A stretch of DNA of 64,000 bases from Panacibacter microcysteis (GCF_015831355.1 NZ_JADWYR010000001.1:1-64000); one strand, 5' to 3'; shown: positions 6,662-16,504, counted from the first letter of the stretch. Numbers and translations are program-made. Notes: a model not told the origin generated them from the letters alone.

Positions 6662-7593
6662 ACATGTATGCCTGCGTGTTTGCTGATACCCGCTTTATGC
6701 TTTGCCATCTGGAATATCTTTTGTACTGTTCGCGTCGGGTATGGCTCACCCGTTTGTTCTGATTCGAAAAGATATATTTTTGGCTTTGTTTTATACTGCT
6801 TTATATAGCTTCTGAGTATATCCAGTAACACGGGGCTCAGGGGCACATACCTGTCTTTTTTACCTTTGGCATTTTCAATGAGTACCTGCATCCTGCCACT
6901 ATCTATATGACGGAGTTTGAGATTGACTACCTCACTAACCCTTAACCCGGCGCTGTAAACAGTAAACAACAATGCTTTGTGTTTAAGATTTGGTAATGCC
7001 CTGAACATACCTGCCAGTTCATCTTCATTTAATACTTTGGGCAGTTGCAATGGTTTCTTTGGTCTTGGTATGTCAAAAAACATGGTGTGCCTGTGCAACA
7101 CCTGCTCATAGTAGAACTTCAAAGCATTCATCCGGCTATGTAATGTATTTTCTTTCATGCCCTGTTTCAGGCAGTAGAGGAAATACTTTTGCAGGTGATG
7201 TGGTGCTAAATCCTGTACCGGCTTATCTTTTAACAGATGCAGTAGTTGTGCAAATTCATTGCGATAAGTTTTTATGGTAGATTTACTATAGGCTTTTAGA
7301 GTAAGGCACTGCAAAAATTTTTGCATTTCCTCCTGGTTATTACTACTGTTTTGAACCGGTAAAACAGTTTGCTGTGTTGAAACCGATGTTTCTGTAGTGG
7401 TTATATCTGTAGCGGCCAGTTTGCACTTTTTCCTGTTGTCTGTAGTATCGGGTATATGCCAGCCTTTTAGTGTATTGCTCCACCGGGCTCCTGGTACCAT
7501 TTTCATGAGCCCGTTTAAATGCCGGTTAGGTGGAAAGCTTACCAGAATGCGCTTTTTTCCTTCGTAGCTGATCAAAGAATGGGAAATACTCAT
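6655..7593 (-). CDS. tyrosine recombinase/integrase, N-terminal part (frameshifted)
   Basis: 312 residues. Residues 1-75 form an extra domain ([31 protein letters not shown]) known from some Bacteroidota integrases. Residues ~90-180 are the SAM-like core-binding domain ([13 protein letters not shown]). The catalytic domain follows with [12 protein letters not shown] (first Arg) and [11 protein letters not shown] (Lys), then breaks off at GIHVC before the HxxR-H-Tyr half, which continues in the next frame. I see no insertion like the extra helix of integron IntI between the Lys and HxxR patches, so this is closer to XerD-type enzymes. It reads into the cassette array and is probably the enzyme that built it. 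Confidence 0.8.
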   Translation of the reverse strand: MSISHSLISYEGKKRILVSFPPNRHLNGLMKMVPGARWSNTLKGWHIPDTTDNRKKCKLAATDITTTETSVSTQQTVLPVQNSSNNQEEMQKFLQCLTLKAYSKSTIKTYRNEFAQLLHLLKDKPVQDLAPHHLQKYFLYCLKQGMKENTLHSRMNALKFYYEQVLHRHTMFFDIPRPKKPLQLPKVLNEDELAGMFRALPNLKHKALLFTVYSAGLRVSEVVNLKLRHIDSGRMQVLIENAKGKKDRYVPLSPVLLDILRSYIKQYKTKPKIYLFESEQTGEPYPTRTVQKIFQMAKHKAGISKHAGIHVC

Positions 7594-7740
7594 AGATGAT
7601 AATGCGCCGCCAACTCACTCACAGGGTTTGCAGCAAGGGTTGAATACCATAAAAATATTGTTTTTTTTGAAACTTTATGCATTCAAATATGCTTTGCACA
7701 ATTGTTTATATGGCATTAAATCTTCGGGCGAATCCATGCA

Positions 7741-7937
7741 GGCGCAGGTTTCTGACCTGTGCATAAGCGTTGCTTACCTGTAATTTTTATCCGGAGGTTA
7801 TACCATGATAAACAATTGAACACATACATAATTGATTACTAGTAAGCCGGATAACCCGCAACGCCACAGCTCCCCCAACAACCGAACGTACAAGTGAGTG
7901 ACACAACCAAAGCTGCACAGCGATATAATGCCGGCTA
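7741..7937 (-). repeat. dispersed element, long copy 1 (core 7888-7906)
   Basis: About 200 bp, matching the copies at 11966 and 21668. It starts with the hairpin GGCGCAGGTTTCTGACCTG, has a variable middle with ATTTTTATCCGG and ATAACCCGC, then the core GTACAAGTGAGTGACACAA and ends near TGCCGGCTAC. It fills most of the 515-base gap 7594-8108; nothing else is seen there. Confidence 0.65.
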
Positions 7938-8108
7938 CATACAATGCAAAAAATATATCTCATGCAGCACATTTTGCCATGCAACAATTTTTGCATTAGG
8001 TTGTTTGTGCTATCATTAAAAGTATAAAACCGACGAACAAAACACCTATGTAACCGGTCATTATATCCGGCTCTGCACATGTATTGTTTGCCACACAACA
8101 TCTAACCA

Positions 8109-9107
8109 ATGACAACAGCACAAATCGTACTGGCATCCAGGCCAAAAGGTTTACCTGTAACCGATAATTTTAGAATGGAGCAAGTAGATCTTCCGCAAAT
8201 AAATGATGGTGAGATACTGTTAAAAGGCCTGTACTATTCCGTTGATCCTTATATGCGTGGCAGGATGAATGACGCCAAATCTTACGCTCCGCCTTTCGAA
8301 ATAGACCAACCCATATATGGCGGTGTTATTGGTAAAGTTGTGGAGAGTAAATCTGAACTGCATCAACCGGGAGATGTGGTAGTGGGTAATTTTCCCTGGC
8401 GCAGAGATTTTATTGTCAATGAAAAAGAAGCCAGGAAGATTGATGCAAGCCTGGCTCCTGCCAGCTATTACCTGGGTATACTGGGCATGACCGGCCTGAC
8501 GGCCTACTTCGGATTAATGCATATCGGTAAACCCAAAGCCGGGGAAACAGTCGTTGTCTCCGGCGCAGCAGGTGCGGTGGGCGCTGTTGTAGGCCAGATT
8601 GCTAAAATCCAGGGATGCCATGTAGTAGGCATAGCAGGATCGGAAGAAAAAGTACAACTGCTGATTACTGAGTTTGGCTTTGATAAGGCGATTAACTACA
8701 ACACCACACACGATATTACCAAAGCCATTGCAGATGCTTGCCCAAACGGTGTTGATGTTTACTTCGACAATGTAGGAGGTGAGATTTCAGATGCAGTGAT
8801 CAATAACATTAACTTTTATGCGAGGATACCGTTATGCGGGCAAATCGCTTTGTACAATACTACGGAAATACCCGTTGGGCCAAGATTGCAGCCAATGTTG
8901 CTTACCAGGAGTGTGTTGATGCAGGGATTTATCATCGGGCAATTCCAGGCACAATTTCAGGAGGGCATTGAACACCTGGCAAAGTGGGTAAAAGAAGGAA
9001 AATTAAAAGCCCACGAAACGATTGAGCACGGTTTTGAAAACCTGCCAAAGGCATTACTCGGCTTATTTAAGGGAAACAATACCGGCAAAATGCTGGTAGA
9101 AGCCTGA
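8109..9107 (+). CDS. NADP-dependent oxidoreductase (zinc-independent MDR family)
   Basis: 332 residues of the medium-chain dehydrogenase/reductase superfamily, the group of leukotriene-B4/prostaglandin and curcumin reductases that reduce activated C=C bonds with NADPH. Visible are the typical N-terminus (LASRPKGLPVTDNFRMEQV), the substrate-loop motif VDPYMRGRMND, and the Rossmann nucleotide site VVVSGAAGAVGAVVGQIAKIQGC (about residues 147-170). Zinc-ligand cysteines are absent, as in this family. The gene is followed after 57 bases by a DJ-1/PfpI-type gene on the same strand, a pairing that suggests a role in reactive-carbonyl detoxification (inference). Confidence 0.85.
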   Translation: MTTAQIVLASRPKGLPVTDNFRMEQVDLPQINDGEILLKGLYYSVDPYMRGRMNDAKSYAPPFEIDQPIYGGVIGKVVESKSELHQPGDVVVGNFPWRRDFIVNEKEARKIDASLAPASYYLGILGMTGLTAYFGLMHIGKPKAGETVVVSGAAGAVGAVVGQIAKIQGCHVVGIAGSEEKVQLLITEFGFDKAINYNTTHDITKAIADACPNGVDVYFDNVGGEISDAVINNINFYARIPLCGQIALYNTTEIPVGPRLQPMLLTRSVLMQGFIIGQFQAQFQEGIEHLAKWVKEGKLKAHETIEHGFENLPKALLGLFKGNNTGKMLVEA

Positions 9108-9164
9108 TAAAAACCCATACAGTACGCGCTAACCTTCTTTGTTGTTAACCATAAAAACAAAATC

Positions 9165-9851
9165 ATGAACGTTTTATTTGTACTTACCTCACACAGTGCA
9201 TTGGGCAATACCGGCAAGAAGACCGGCTTTTGGGTAGAAGAGTTCGCCGCTCCTTACTACGTAATCTCAGACAAAGGCGTAAACGTTACCATTGCCTCAC
9301 CCATGGGAGGCCAGCCACCTGTTGATCCTAAAAGTGAAGCACCAGATGCGCAAACAGCAGCTACCAAACGCTTTTATGCAGATGCGGCATTACAGGAAAA
9401 ACTGGCACATACCAAAAAACTGGCCGATGTGAGTGCCGCAGATTTTGACGCTGTTTTTTACCCCGGAGGGCATGGTCCTATGTGGGATTTATACGATGAC
9501 AAACATTCAATAACACTGATACAAAACTTTTGGGCTGCAGGAAAACCATTAGCAGCAGTGTGCCATGCGCCGGCTGCCTTACTGAATGTTAAAAATGAAA
9601 AGGGTGAACCGCTGGTGAAAGGAAAAAAAGTAACCGGCTTTACCAACAGCGAAGAAGAAGGGGTGCAGCTTACAAATGTGGTTCCTTACCTGTTGGAAGA
9701 TGAATTAAAAGCAAAAGGGGGCAACTATTCCAGCGGTAATGACTGGAGTGTGTACGTAGTAGAAGATGGTATGCTCATTACAGGGCAAAACCCTGCCAGC
9801 AGCGAAGAAGCAGCGAAGAAATTATTGGCTTTGCTGGAAGCAAAAAGCTGA
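9165..9851 (+). CDS. DJ-1/PfpI-family protein (Hsp31-like, type 1 glutamine amidotransferase fold)
   Basis: 228 residues, the usual size for class III DJ-1/Hsp31-like proteins, which act as glyoxalases or protein chaperones under carbonyl and oxidative stress. The nucleophile elbow is AVCHAPAALLN with Cys about residue 134 followed by His; YPGGHGPMWDL carries the conserved Gly-rich turn and Glu16-like residue lies in GFWVEEFAAPY. It lies downstream of the MDR reductase in the same direction. Exact substrate is not known. Confidence 0.85.
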   Translation: MNVLFVLTSHSALGNTGKKTGFWVEEFAAPYYVISDKGVNVTIASPMGGQPPVDPKSEAPDAQTAATKRFYADAALQEKLAHTKKLADVSAADFDAVFYPGGHGPMWDLYDDKHSITLIQNFWAAGKPLAAVCHAPAALLNVKNEKGEPLVKGKKVTGFTNSEEEGVQLTNVVPYLLEDELKAKGGNYSSGNDWSVYVVEDGMLITGQNPASSEEAAKKLLALLEAKS

Positions 9852-10005
9852 CGAATTATCTATAGCTTATGCATCATAAAAAGCTTTTACCAACACCTAC
9901 AGCAGGTAATGCGTCTGATACTTAATAATTGCATTACAAAGACAGTATTTTGAAAAAAAAATAGTGCAACAAAACTGGTTAAAGACTTTGTAACGAGCAA
10001 TTGCT

Positions 10006-10072
10006 TTCATGGCATCGTCCCTTGTGTCACTCACTTGTACGGCAGTTTTTTATGGCATCTTTTCGTTGCGGT
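10006..10072 (+). repeat. dispersed repeat copy 2
   Basis: Core TTGTGTCACTCACTTGTAC at 10022-10040, preceded by ATGGCATCG and followed by TTTTTTATGGCATC and CGTTGCGG. It lies in the 462-base gap 9852-10313, which also holds a 9-bp inverted repeat CCGCAGCGT (10169-10177)/ACGCTGCGG (10190-10198) without a T tract. Otherwise no gene or signal is seen there. Confidence 0.65.
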
Positions 10073-10313
10073 TTCATCGAATTTCTTCATTGAATAAAAG
10101 GATGAGAGTGTTTTGTAAAATGCACGGTTAGTTTTAAGGATACAGGTTATGCGTCATCTGTCTGTATACCGCAGCGTCTCTTTCGGGATACGCTGCGGAG
10201 ACGGAAGGTTTATACACTGCTAAACAAGTACATCTACATCAATATGTAGCTTGCAATCATTTAAAATAACATTTCTTTTGCATTACAAAATTTTCAACAA
10301 CAAATCCGTCGTC

Positions 10314-11861
10314 ATGAAAAAAATATTAGTGCTCTTCTTCCTGCTGTATAATTATGCAATATTTTCCCAATCAACTTTCGATGAACGCTTTAGTACGACT
10401 AATAACAGGGAAGATGTACACTCCATAAGTGTAGATGGTAACGAGACTATTCTTATAGCCGGCAGAGTGGCCCCGGCTAGCGGTGGATTAAGTAATTTAA
10501 TTTTAAATCTTATAGATAAAAATGGTACCCTGCAATGGTCAAAGCAGTATGAGACATCACTCCTTCTGGGGAACATAAAATGTTTTATTACAAAGAATAA
10601 AGAGATTATGGTGCTGGCACAGAACATGAATGCAGACAATACATTTGGCAGTTCTGTTCTTTTAATACAACTAGATAAAAGAGGCAATATTTTGCAGGCA
10701 AAAAAAATAGAAAGCAGTAATTATACAATTAGATATACAGCAGGTATAACGCAGGATAGTGCCGGTGGTTTTGCCATAGCATATGATGCACAGCAAACCT
10801 CAGGTACCCCTACCATTATTTCGGTACTCCATTTAGACAGCACACTTAACGTAACGTGGCAAAAAACAGTATCTGTGGCAAACGCTGCCGCAGATTATTT
10901 TGATACCCGGTTAATTGTTTACACATCGTCAGGTAATTATGCCATAGCCGGTAAATATAGTAAGATTGCCCCACCTGTTTTTCAAACATGGCCTACTTTA
11001 ATGATCCTGAATAAGAATGGCAAAATCAACTCTTTCAAACAAATAAAAACGTCCCGGTTTGGAACGGCAAATTATGAATCTATGTGGCCAAGTGAACTTC
11101 TTGAGCAGAACAATAAATTCAGGTTTATTGGCAACTATGATTTTAATGGTTCCAATTACTATTCATTTGTGTTAAACAATGGCACAGATAGTGCCATGGC
11201 AGATATACTCCCGGATAATATCTACTCCCTTCAGTCTTATGCACAAAGCAAAAAGTTGTTTGGCAAAAGACTTAGTCATGATGATCAACATTTCTACCTT
11301 AACAAAAAAGGTGGTTTTCTAAACGTTCATCCCAGCTCTACTCAAACAATTAAAATCCTGGCGCAGCAGTATGATAGTCTCGGCCGCATTTGCCCATTGT
11401 ATAGCTTACCATATGTTGACACAACAAAAACCCAGTTAAAAATATATGTAACTGATGCTGCTTACACAGAGCTGGCGGAAGACAGTATAAACATTACAGA
11501 TATAACTTTTACTGCTACGAATTTTGCCAACCAGCATATTGAGTGTATTGGTGGTTCCGCTATAGCAGCAAACACAACAACCAATGCTGCCACCTTATTA
11601 CAACAACCAACTGTAAAATTATATCCTAACCCTGTACAGCAGTTCGCCACTGTTTCTTTTACAACCGTCAAAACTGGTACAGTAAGCTTCCAGGTATTTT
11701 CAGCAAACGGAAAACTCGTGCAAAGCAGTATTGCCGGATTTGCAGCGGGTGTTCATCAAAAAAGATTAAACGTAAGCACTTTAGCTGCCGGATTGTACGC
11801 TGCAGTTGTTACTATTGATGGCAAACAAACCAGTATTAAATTTATAAAAAGTAATAATTAA
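10314..11861 (+). CDS. secreted protein with T9SS type A C-terminal sorting domain
   Basis: 515 residues from the chosen ATG, which starts a signal peptide (MKKILVLFFLLYNYAIFSQ); an in-frame start 63 bases upstream would put 21 polar residues before it. The body consists of repeated beta units with alternating Asp/Asn and hydrophobic strands (LNLIDKNGTLQWSKQYET, LLIQLDKRGNILQAKKI, VLHLDSTLNVTWQKTV), like a beta-propeller. The last ~75 residues (VKLYPNPVQQFATVSF ... ANGKLVQSS ... GLYAAVVTIDGKQTSIKFIK) are a classic type A sorting domain that directs export by the type IX system across the outer membrane. Substrate or role unknown. Confidence 0.85.
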   Translation: MKKILVLFFLLYNYAIFSQSTFDERFSTTNNREDVHSISVDGNETILIAGRVAPASGGLSNLILNLIDKNGTLQWSKQYETSLLLGNIKCFITKNKEIMVLAQNMNADNTFGSSVLLIQLDKRGNILQAKKIESSNYTIRYTAGITQDSAGGFAIAYDAQQTSGTPTIISVLHLDSTLNVTWQKTVSVANAAADYFDTRLIVYTSSGNYAIAGKYSKIAPPVFQTWPTLMILNKNGKINSFKQIKTSRFGTANYESMWPSELLEQNNKFRFIGNYDFNGSNYYSFVLNNGTDSAMADILPDNIYSLQSYAQSKKLFGKRLSHDDQHFYLNKKGGFLNVHPSSTQTIKILAQQYDSLGRICPLYSLPYVDTTKTQLKIYVTDAAYTELAEDSINITDITFTATNFANQHIECIGGSAIAANTTTNAATLLQQPTVKLYPNPVQQFATVSFTTVKTGTVSFQVFSANGKLVQSSIAGFAAGVHQKRLNVSTLAAGLYAAVVTIDGKQTSIKFIKSNN

Positions 11862-11965
11862 TTGTTTGGTATTACAGGCTTTTTTGCGGTTGAAGGAGTT
11901 ACAATCTTGCTTAGGTAGAACAGTGAGATAATATTGTGATCACACACAATGATAAGCTACCACAC

Positions 11966-12168
11966 TGGCGCAGGTCTCTGACCTGTGCCTTAAGCGTTAC
12001 TACCTTTAATTTTTATCCGTCAATAATAAGCTAATGCATAAATAATCGAATGGGCATTTGGTTGATGCGCCGGAAGATGAATAACCCGAATCCCACAGCT
12101 CCACAAACGACCGAACGTACAAGTGAGTGACACAAGGGACGATGCCACCTGTTCTGCTGCCGGCTACC
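11966..12168 (-). repeat. dispersed element, long copy 3 (core 12117-12135)
   Basis: About 200 bp, closely similar to 21668-21870 throughout. Left end GGCGCAGGTCTCTGACCTG is a 10-bp-stem hairpin with a three-base loop; right end is the core GTACAAGTGAGTGACACAA followed by GATGCCACCTGTTCTG. It fills the convergent gap 11862-12186, where nothing else is seen. Confidence 0.7.
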
Positions 12169-12186
12169 TGGTTCCAACTTTCCTGT

Positions 12187-13446
12187 TTACTTTCCGCGTA
12201 TGATCTCCAATACCTGGTCAAGCCAATCTTTGTCGTTTTGTAACAAGATGTCTGGCTGTATGCCATAATCTTCATACTGCAAAAGTGTGGCGCCATTATT
12301 CATATCAGTGAGATATAGCTCAAACTTTCCGCTCGGCAGTTTTTCTCTTTTGCCGTAGTTGCTGCCATAGGCCAGCATGCCCTTTGTTTGCTGACCAACG
12401 GTGGTTACGTTTGCCAGCTTTTTCAATTCCAGCGTAAAAATCTCTGCCTGGCTTAAAGTGCCGTTGTTTACAAGCACATACAGGTGCCCGTTGTTGACAT
12501 ACTGCTGCAAAAGGCGCAGATATTTTTTCATTTCCTTTTCCGCACCACCTTCATTATTTCGCAGGTCTACAACCAGGTGCGGCGCTTTGAGCAAGGTTTT
12601 TACTGAATCGTAAAACTCTTGAGATACCGCTGCAGTGGCATGATTGGCCTGGAAGGTTTGGATCAATAAATATTGCACATCATCCTGCAGATTTTTAAGT
12701 GCAAATTTGGACGCCGTTTTTGGCAGCCTTACATAGTCTGTTTGTGTAAGTTGTTTTGTATAGACACTTTGGGAATAGGAGCCATAAAAGCTGGCGTTTA
12801 TCAAAGACTGGTTTTGGTATTTTTCTACCGGCTGAAGCATAAAAAATTTAAACTTAGGATGGCCATAAATTGCTTTGTAAAGATTGGGGCCAAACTCATA
12901 AAGATGAATGGCAACCTGGCCTTTTTTCCACAGGCTAATATCAGAATCCAACACAACGCCAACGTATTTGTGCGCTTCACTTTTAAAAAGACCAACCGTG
13001 TAAAATTTGTCGTAGTAATAAATTCCTTCTATAGCGTCTGCAGGCCTGGTGGCAAGGTTTGCTTTTAAAGAATCAAGGTTGATTTTACACGCAGGATAAG
13101 CAGGCAATTCTTTTGTGGCAACAAAACTGTCTATACTTTCAGTTGTGCTCAAATGCTGGTAATCCGGAAGCTGGTAAAAACCGAGGTGATTGTCCCGAAG
13201 CGGAAAGACCAGTTGTGCCAGGTTGTAAAAGTATTCGTAGCTGTCGGGTTTCATTGAGCTGTCTGATAGCAGGCGATGATACAGGTCATTGTACGCGGTC
13301 AGCTTATCGCCTTTCACCTGGGCCCTGAATGATGCTGTTTTTTCAATGATCGCCCTCAATGCGGTTAAGTCTGCCAAATAGGTATTTGTCTGAGCGTTTA
13401 AACCCGGTACCAGCAAAAAAAAGATGAAAGTCAAAATTATTCTCAT
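12187..13446 (-). CDS. secreted S41-family (tail-specific protease-like) peptidase
   Basis: 419 residues with a signal peptide (MRIILTFIFFLLVPGLNAQ). The C-terminal half is an S41 peptidase domain: LVVDLRNNEGGAEKEM, the strand-turn LYVLVNNGTLSQAEIFTLELKKL with the catalytic Ser in LSQAE, and VGQQTKGMLAYG. A Lys general base would be expected about 25 residues on, probably in QQTKG. There is no PDZ domain, so this belongs with the shorter Bacteroidota members that process unknown periplasmic substrates. It stands alone, convergent with the T9SS cargo gene. Confidence 0.8.
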   Translation of the reverse strand: MRIILTFIFFLLVPGLNAQTNTYLADLTALRAIIEKTASFRAQVKGDKLTAYNDLYHRLLSDSSMKPDSYEYFYNLAQLVFPLRDNHLGFYQLPDYQHLSTTESIDSFVATKELPAYPACKINLDSLKANLATRPADAIEGIYYYDKFYTVGLFKSEAHKYVGVVLDSDISLWKKGQVAIHLYEFGPNLYKAIYGHPKFKFFMLQPVEKYQNQSLINASFYGSYSQSVYTKQLTQTDYVRLPKTASKFALKNLQDDVQYLLIQTFQANHATAAVSQEFYDSVKTLLKAPHLVVDLRNNEGGAEKEMKKYLRLLQQYVNNGHLYVLVNNGTLSQAEIFTLELKKLANVTTVGQQTKGMLAYGSNYGKREKLPSGKFELYLTDMNNGATLLQYEDYGIQPDILLQNDKDWLDQVLEIIRGK

Positions 13447-13561
13447 GCTTTTAAAAGGTGTTTTTAGTAGTGCCCTTATGACGGGCAGGTGTTGTGCTAT
13501 GGTTGTTTCAGGGGTAGCATTTACCTGCCTGAAAACTGTATGTATTTATTGTATCAAATGT

Positions 13562-13635
13562 AGTTTTTTATGGCATCGGCTGTTGTGTCACTCACTTGTA
13601 CGTTCGGTTTTTTATGGCGACTGTAGCGTTGCATT
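13562..13635 (+). repeat. dispersed repeat copy 4
   Basis: Core TTGTGTCACTCACTTGTAC at 13583-13601. It is flanked on both sides by TTTTTTATGGC (upstream ATGGCATCG, downstream ATGGCGACTGTAGCGTTG), giving an internal direct repeat. It lies in gap 13447-13928. Confidence 0.65.
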
Positions 13636-13791
13636 TTCATTACCGTTCCTCATTGCCTGCACTTCAAATTTGAATGAACGACCTGATTTTATTTTTATTC
13701 TTAAAAATAAAATAATATGCTAAGGCAAATTATCAATTGTATCGGTATCTACCGACCGAAAAGCGGCTAACTTTTATACACTTACTGATTT

Positions 13792-13947
13792 ATGCTAATA
13801 AGTATTGTTCAGGCAGCGGCCGCAGGCCATGCACCGGTAAAAAATAAAGACGCCCGCCTTAATGAAATCAGCGAACAAAATTATTACTTGCTACAACTGT
13901 GTGCCAGTATTGGTAAAAACAGCTTAGCTTATTTACGGAGGACGTAG
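13792..13947 (+). CDS. possible small protein, unrecognised
   Basis: An open frame of 51 codons from ATG 13792 to TAG 13947 (MLISIVQAAAAGHAPVKNKD ... YYLLQLCASIGKNS). It lies in the otherwise empty part of gap 13447-13928 and overlaps the convergent GH95 gene by 19 bases at its 3' end. Composition is protein-like, with charged residues in the middle and a hydrophobic start, but no ribosome-binding site or family is apparent. It could be a chance frame or a gene remnant. Confidence 0.2.
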   Translation: MLISIVQAAAAGHAPVKNKDARLNEISEQNYYLLQLCASIGKNSLAYLRRT

Positions 13948-16397
13948 GTATTACCAGCCTTAGCCTGAAAGGAATAGACATCGTCACCTTTGCGTTTCAG
14001 CGCGATTGATTGGTTGTTTAAAAATATGGAATAATGATCCTTTAGCCTGATGTTGCAGGAAGTATTTTGTTTAGCCGTTAAACTGGCTGTGATAAGCCGA
14101 TGATCGTGCCATGTAATATTGACGATAAAGCCTCCCCGCGCCATCAGCCCTTTTACTGAACCTTCCGGTAAATTTTTTGGCAAAGCCGGCAACAAATCGA
14201 TGATGCCTGTTTGCGATTGCAACAACATTTCCGTAACCGCAGCCGTGATGCATGTGTTGCCATTTAAAATAACGCCGGGCACCTCGCTGTTGAACAAATT
14301 TGGATACAAGCCGAGGTTATTTACAGGCGTTGTAGCCTGTGGGTTTACATAACGTAATTGATATTGCAAGCTTTGCATAGCGCTGTCGCCTTCATACAAA
14401 CGAGCCCGGCAGGCAGCCTTCCAAGCAAATCCCCAACTGCCATTTGTTGTAGCACGAAGATTTAACGCTTTTTTTGCCGCAACCGCAAGTTGTGGTGTTG
14501 TCAATGGTGATATTTCCGAACCCGGAAACACTGCATACATATGCGACAGATGCCTGTGTGCCGGGTCAGCCGGCTGCCAGTCATGCGACCATTCTAATAA
14601 ATTTCCATGCTCACCAACCGGATAAGGGGCGAGCTTCCCGTACGCATATTGAACACTGTCAACAAAAGCATCTTGTATATTTAAAACCTTCGCTGCCTGA
14701 ATGATGTTGTGAAATAAATCTTTCATCAGTTCAATATCGCAAGTGCTGTTTACACTTGTTTGCGCGGTATCACCTTGCTTAGTTATAAAAGTATTTTCTG
14801 GTGAAAAAGACGGAACACTGATAAGCTGTTTTCCCGTACTGTCTGGTATAAGCCAGTCCAGATAAAACTGCGCTGCCCCTTCCATTATTGGATATGCTTG
14901 TGCACGCAAGAAATTTGTATCGAGCGTAAAACGATAATGCTCAAAATAATGTTCGCATAACCATGCGCCGCTCATGTTCCAGTTAGCCCAATGTGGGTTT
15001 CCTTCACCAAATTTACCAACCGGCGAAGACTTTCGCCAAATATCTGTGTTGTGATGCGCCACCCAACCATGCATCCCATAATTGAGCCTTGCTGTTTGAT
15101 ACCCGTTTTCTGAAAGTTCTTCAATAAGTCGCAAAAACGGTTGATGCAATTCTGAAAGATTGTTTGTTTCAACAGGATAATAACTCATTTGCGCATCATG
15201 ATCAATACACCAGTTGCTGCTGTATTCAGGCCGCAGTTTTTCATTCCACAAACCCTTTAAATTTGATGGTTGTCCACCGGGTCTGGAGCTTGCAATCAAA
15301 ATATATCGTCCGTACTGACAAATTAGCGCCAACAGATTTGCATCAAATTGTTCCGGCATTTTTTTAAGGCGTTCATCTGTTGGAAGCTTAGTTTTCGATG
15401 CTGAACCGAAATCATAATGCACCCTTTGGTATAAAGGTTTATAATCTGCAATATGATTTGTCAATAACGTTGCATATGATATGGATGAAGCTCTTTTCAT
15501 ATCATTCTCAGTAAGCAATAAAGCATTTTTTCCATTAAAAACGGGAGATGTATTAAAGCCGTTGAAGCTTGTTGCTGATGTTATTAAAACCGTTACCGCA
15601 TCTGCATTTGAGACATGCACTGATCTGTCATCAGCAGTGATTGTGCCGCCTTCATTCAAAACCTTCAAACAAACTCCAAATGTCATTCCCCTGCCTGAAT
15701 CCTTTGCATATTGAATAGCTGAATCACCCTGAATGCGCCATAAATAATTTGGTTCAACATGTGCCGGCGCTCTTCCTTTTAAAAGAATGATATTGCTGCT
15801 GACAGTTGAAACAACATGATGCAGCTTGCTTGAAAGATGAATATCAAAACTGATAAAACCTTTCTTATCCGCTTCGATTCTCAGGACCATAACACTATCG
15901 GGAAAACTTGTAAACGCAGTTCGTTTGTAGTGAATGTTGTTGCTGGTAAAACTTGTTGTCGCAATAGCACTGTCAAGGTTTAATGATCGTTTGTAGTCAA
16001 GTGAATCTGAGATATTTCTATAGTCAATAAACAGGTCTGCCATCGGCATATAACTTTCTGTGTATGGGCCCTGCATAAAACGGCATAAGCTATCCGCTTT
16101 TTTATATTCACCTTTCAATGCTGCTTCCCGAACCAAAGACAGGTAGTGTTTTGCGCCGGGGTTGTTCCATTGTATATCAGGATCGCCACTCCATAAAGTC
16201 GCATTGTTCAAAGAAATATAATCCTGTTGTACACGGCCATACATCATACCGCCCATTCTTCCATTACCAACAGGTAGTGCTTCATTAAAATTGATGGCAG
16301 GTTTTGTGTACCATAAAACATCCTGCGCATGCAGACTTACATCACACAAAAAACAGCTCATCAATAAACAAGGAATGGCACGTAAACTCATCGGCAT
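13929..16397 (-). CDS. GH95 alpha-L-fucosidase-like glycoside hydrolase
   Basis: 822 residues from ATG 16397, which opens a signal peptide (PMSLRAIPCLLMSCFLCDVSLHAQ); longer in-frame starts would run into the divergent promoter region. GH95 enzymes are inverting 1,2-alpha-L-fucosidases (some alpha-L-galactosidases). The N-terminal domain opens WYTKPAINFNEALPVGNGRMGGMMYG. The (alpha/alpha)6 catalytic domain shows the key Asn in HHNTDIWRKSSP (~449), the acid Glu in FSPENT (~534) and the Asp in EWSHDWQPADPAHRHLSH (~605). It is divergent from a GH172 gene, so both probably act on one fucose- or furanose-containing glycan in the periplasm. Confidence 0.88.
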   Translation of the reverse strand: MPMSLRAIPCLLMSCFLCDVSLHAQDVLWYTKPAINFNEALPVGNGRMGGMMYGRVQQDYISLNNATLWSGDPDIQWNNPGAKHYLSLVREAALKGEYKKADSLCRFMQGPYTESYMPMADLFIDYRNISDSLDYKRSLNLDSAIATTSFTSNNIHYKRTAFTSFPDSVMVLRIEADKKGFISFDIHLSSKLHHVVSTVSSNIILLKGRAPAHVEPNYLWRIQGDSAIQYAKDSGRGMTFGVCLKVLNEGGTITADDRSVHVSNADAVTVLITSATSFNGFNTSPVFNGKNALLLTENDMKRASSISYATLLTNHIADYKPLYQRVHYDFGSASKTKLPTDERLKKMPEQFDANLLALICQYGRYILIASSRPGGQPSNLKGLWNEKLRPEYSSNWCIDHDAQMSYYPVETNNLSELHQPFLRLIEELSENGYQTARLNYGMHGWVAHHNTDIWRKSSPVGKFGEGNPHWANWNMSGAWLCEHYFEHYRFTLDTNFLRAQAYPIMEGAAQFYLDWLIPDSTGKQLISVPSFSPENTFITKQGDTAQTSVNSTCDIELMKDLFHNIIQAAKVLNIQDAFVDSVQYAYGKLAPYPVGEHGNLLEWSHDWQPADPAHRHLSHMYAVFPGSEISPLTTPQLAVAAKKALNLRATTNGSWGFAWKAACRARLYEGDSAMQSLQYQLRYVNPQATTPVNNLGLYPNLFNSEVPGVILNGNTCITAAVTEMLLQSQTGIIDLLPALPKNLPEGSVKGLMARGGFIVNITWHDHRLITASLTAKQNTSCNIRLKDHYSIFLNNQSIALKRKGDDVYSFQAKAGNTYVLRK

Positions 16398-16504
16398 ATC
16401 ATCTAAAAAAACATAGGTACACATAAATACAACGAAAGTGTGATGCACTGTACTGCAAAGAGTTGATAGTTTAAAAATTATATTGCATGCATTAACGAAA
16501 GCTG

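Noticed and set aside
12006-12296. Open frames with the repeated peptide CVTHLYVR or LCHSLVR (here and at 21694-21931, 22860-23150, 7787-8101)
   Set aside because: They are translations of the dispersed repeat in varying frames and orientations; no frame is conserved and no start signal is shared.
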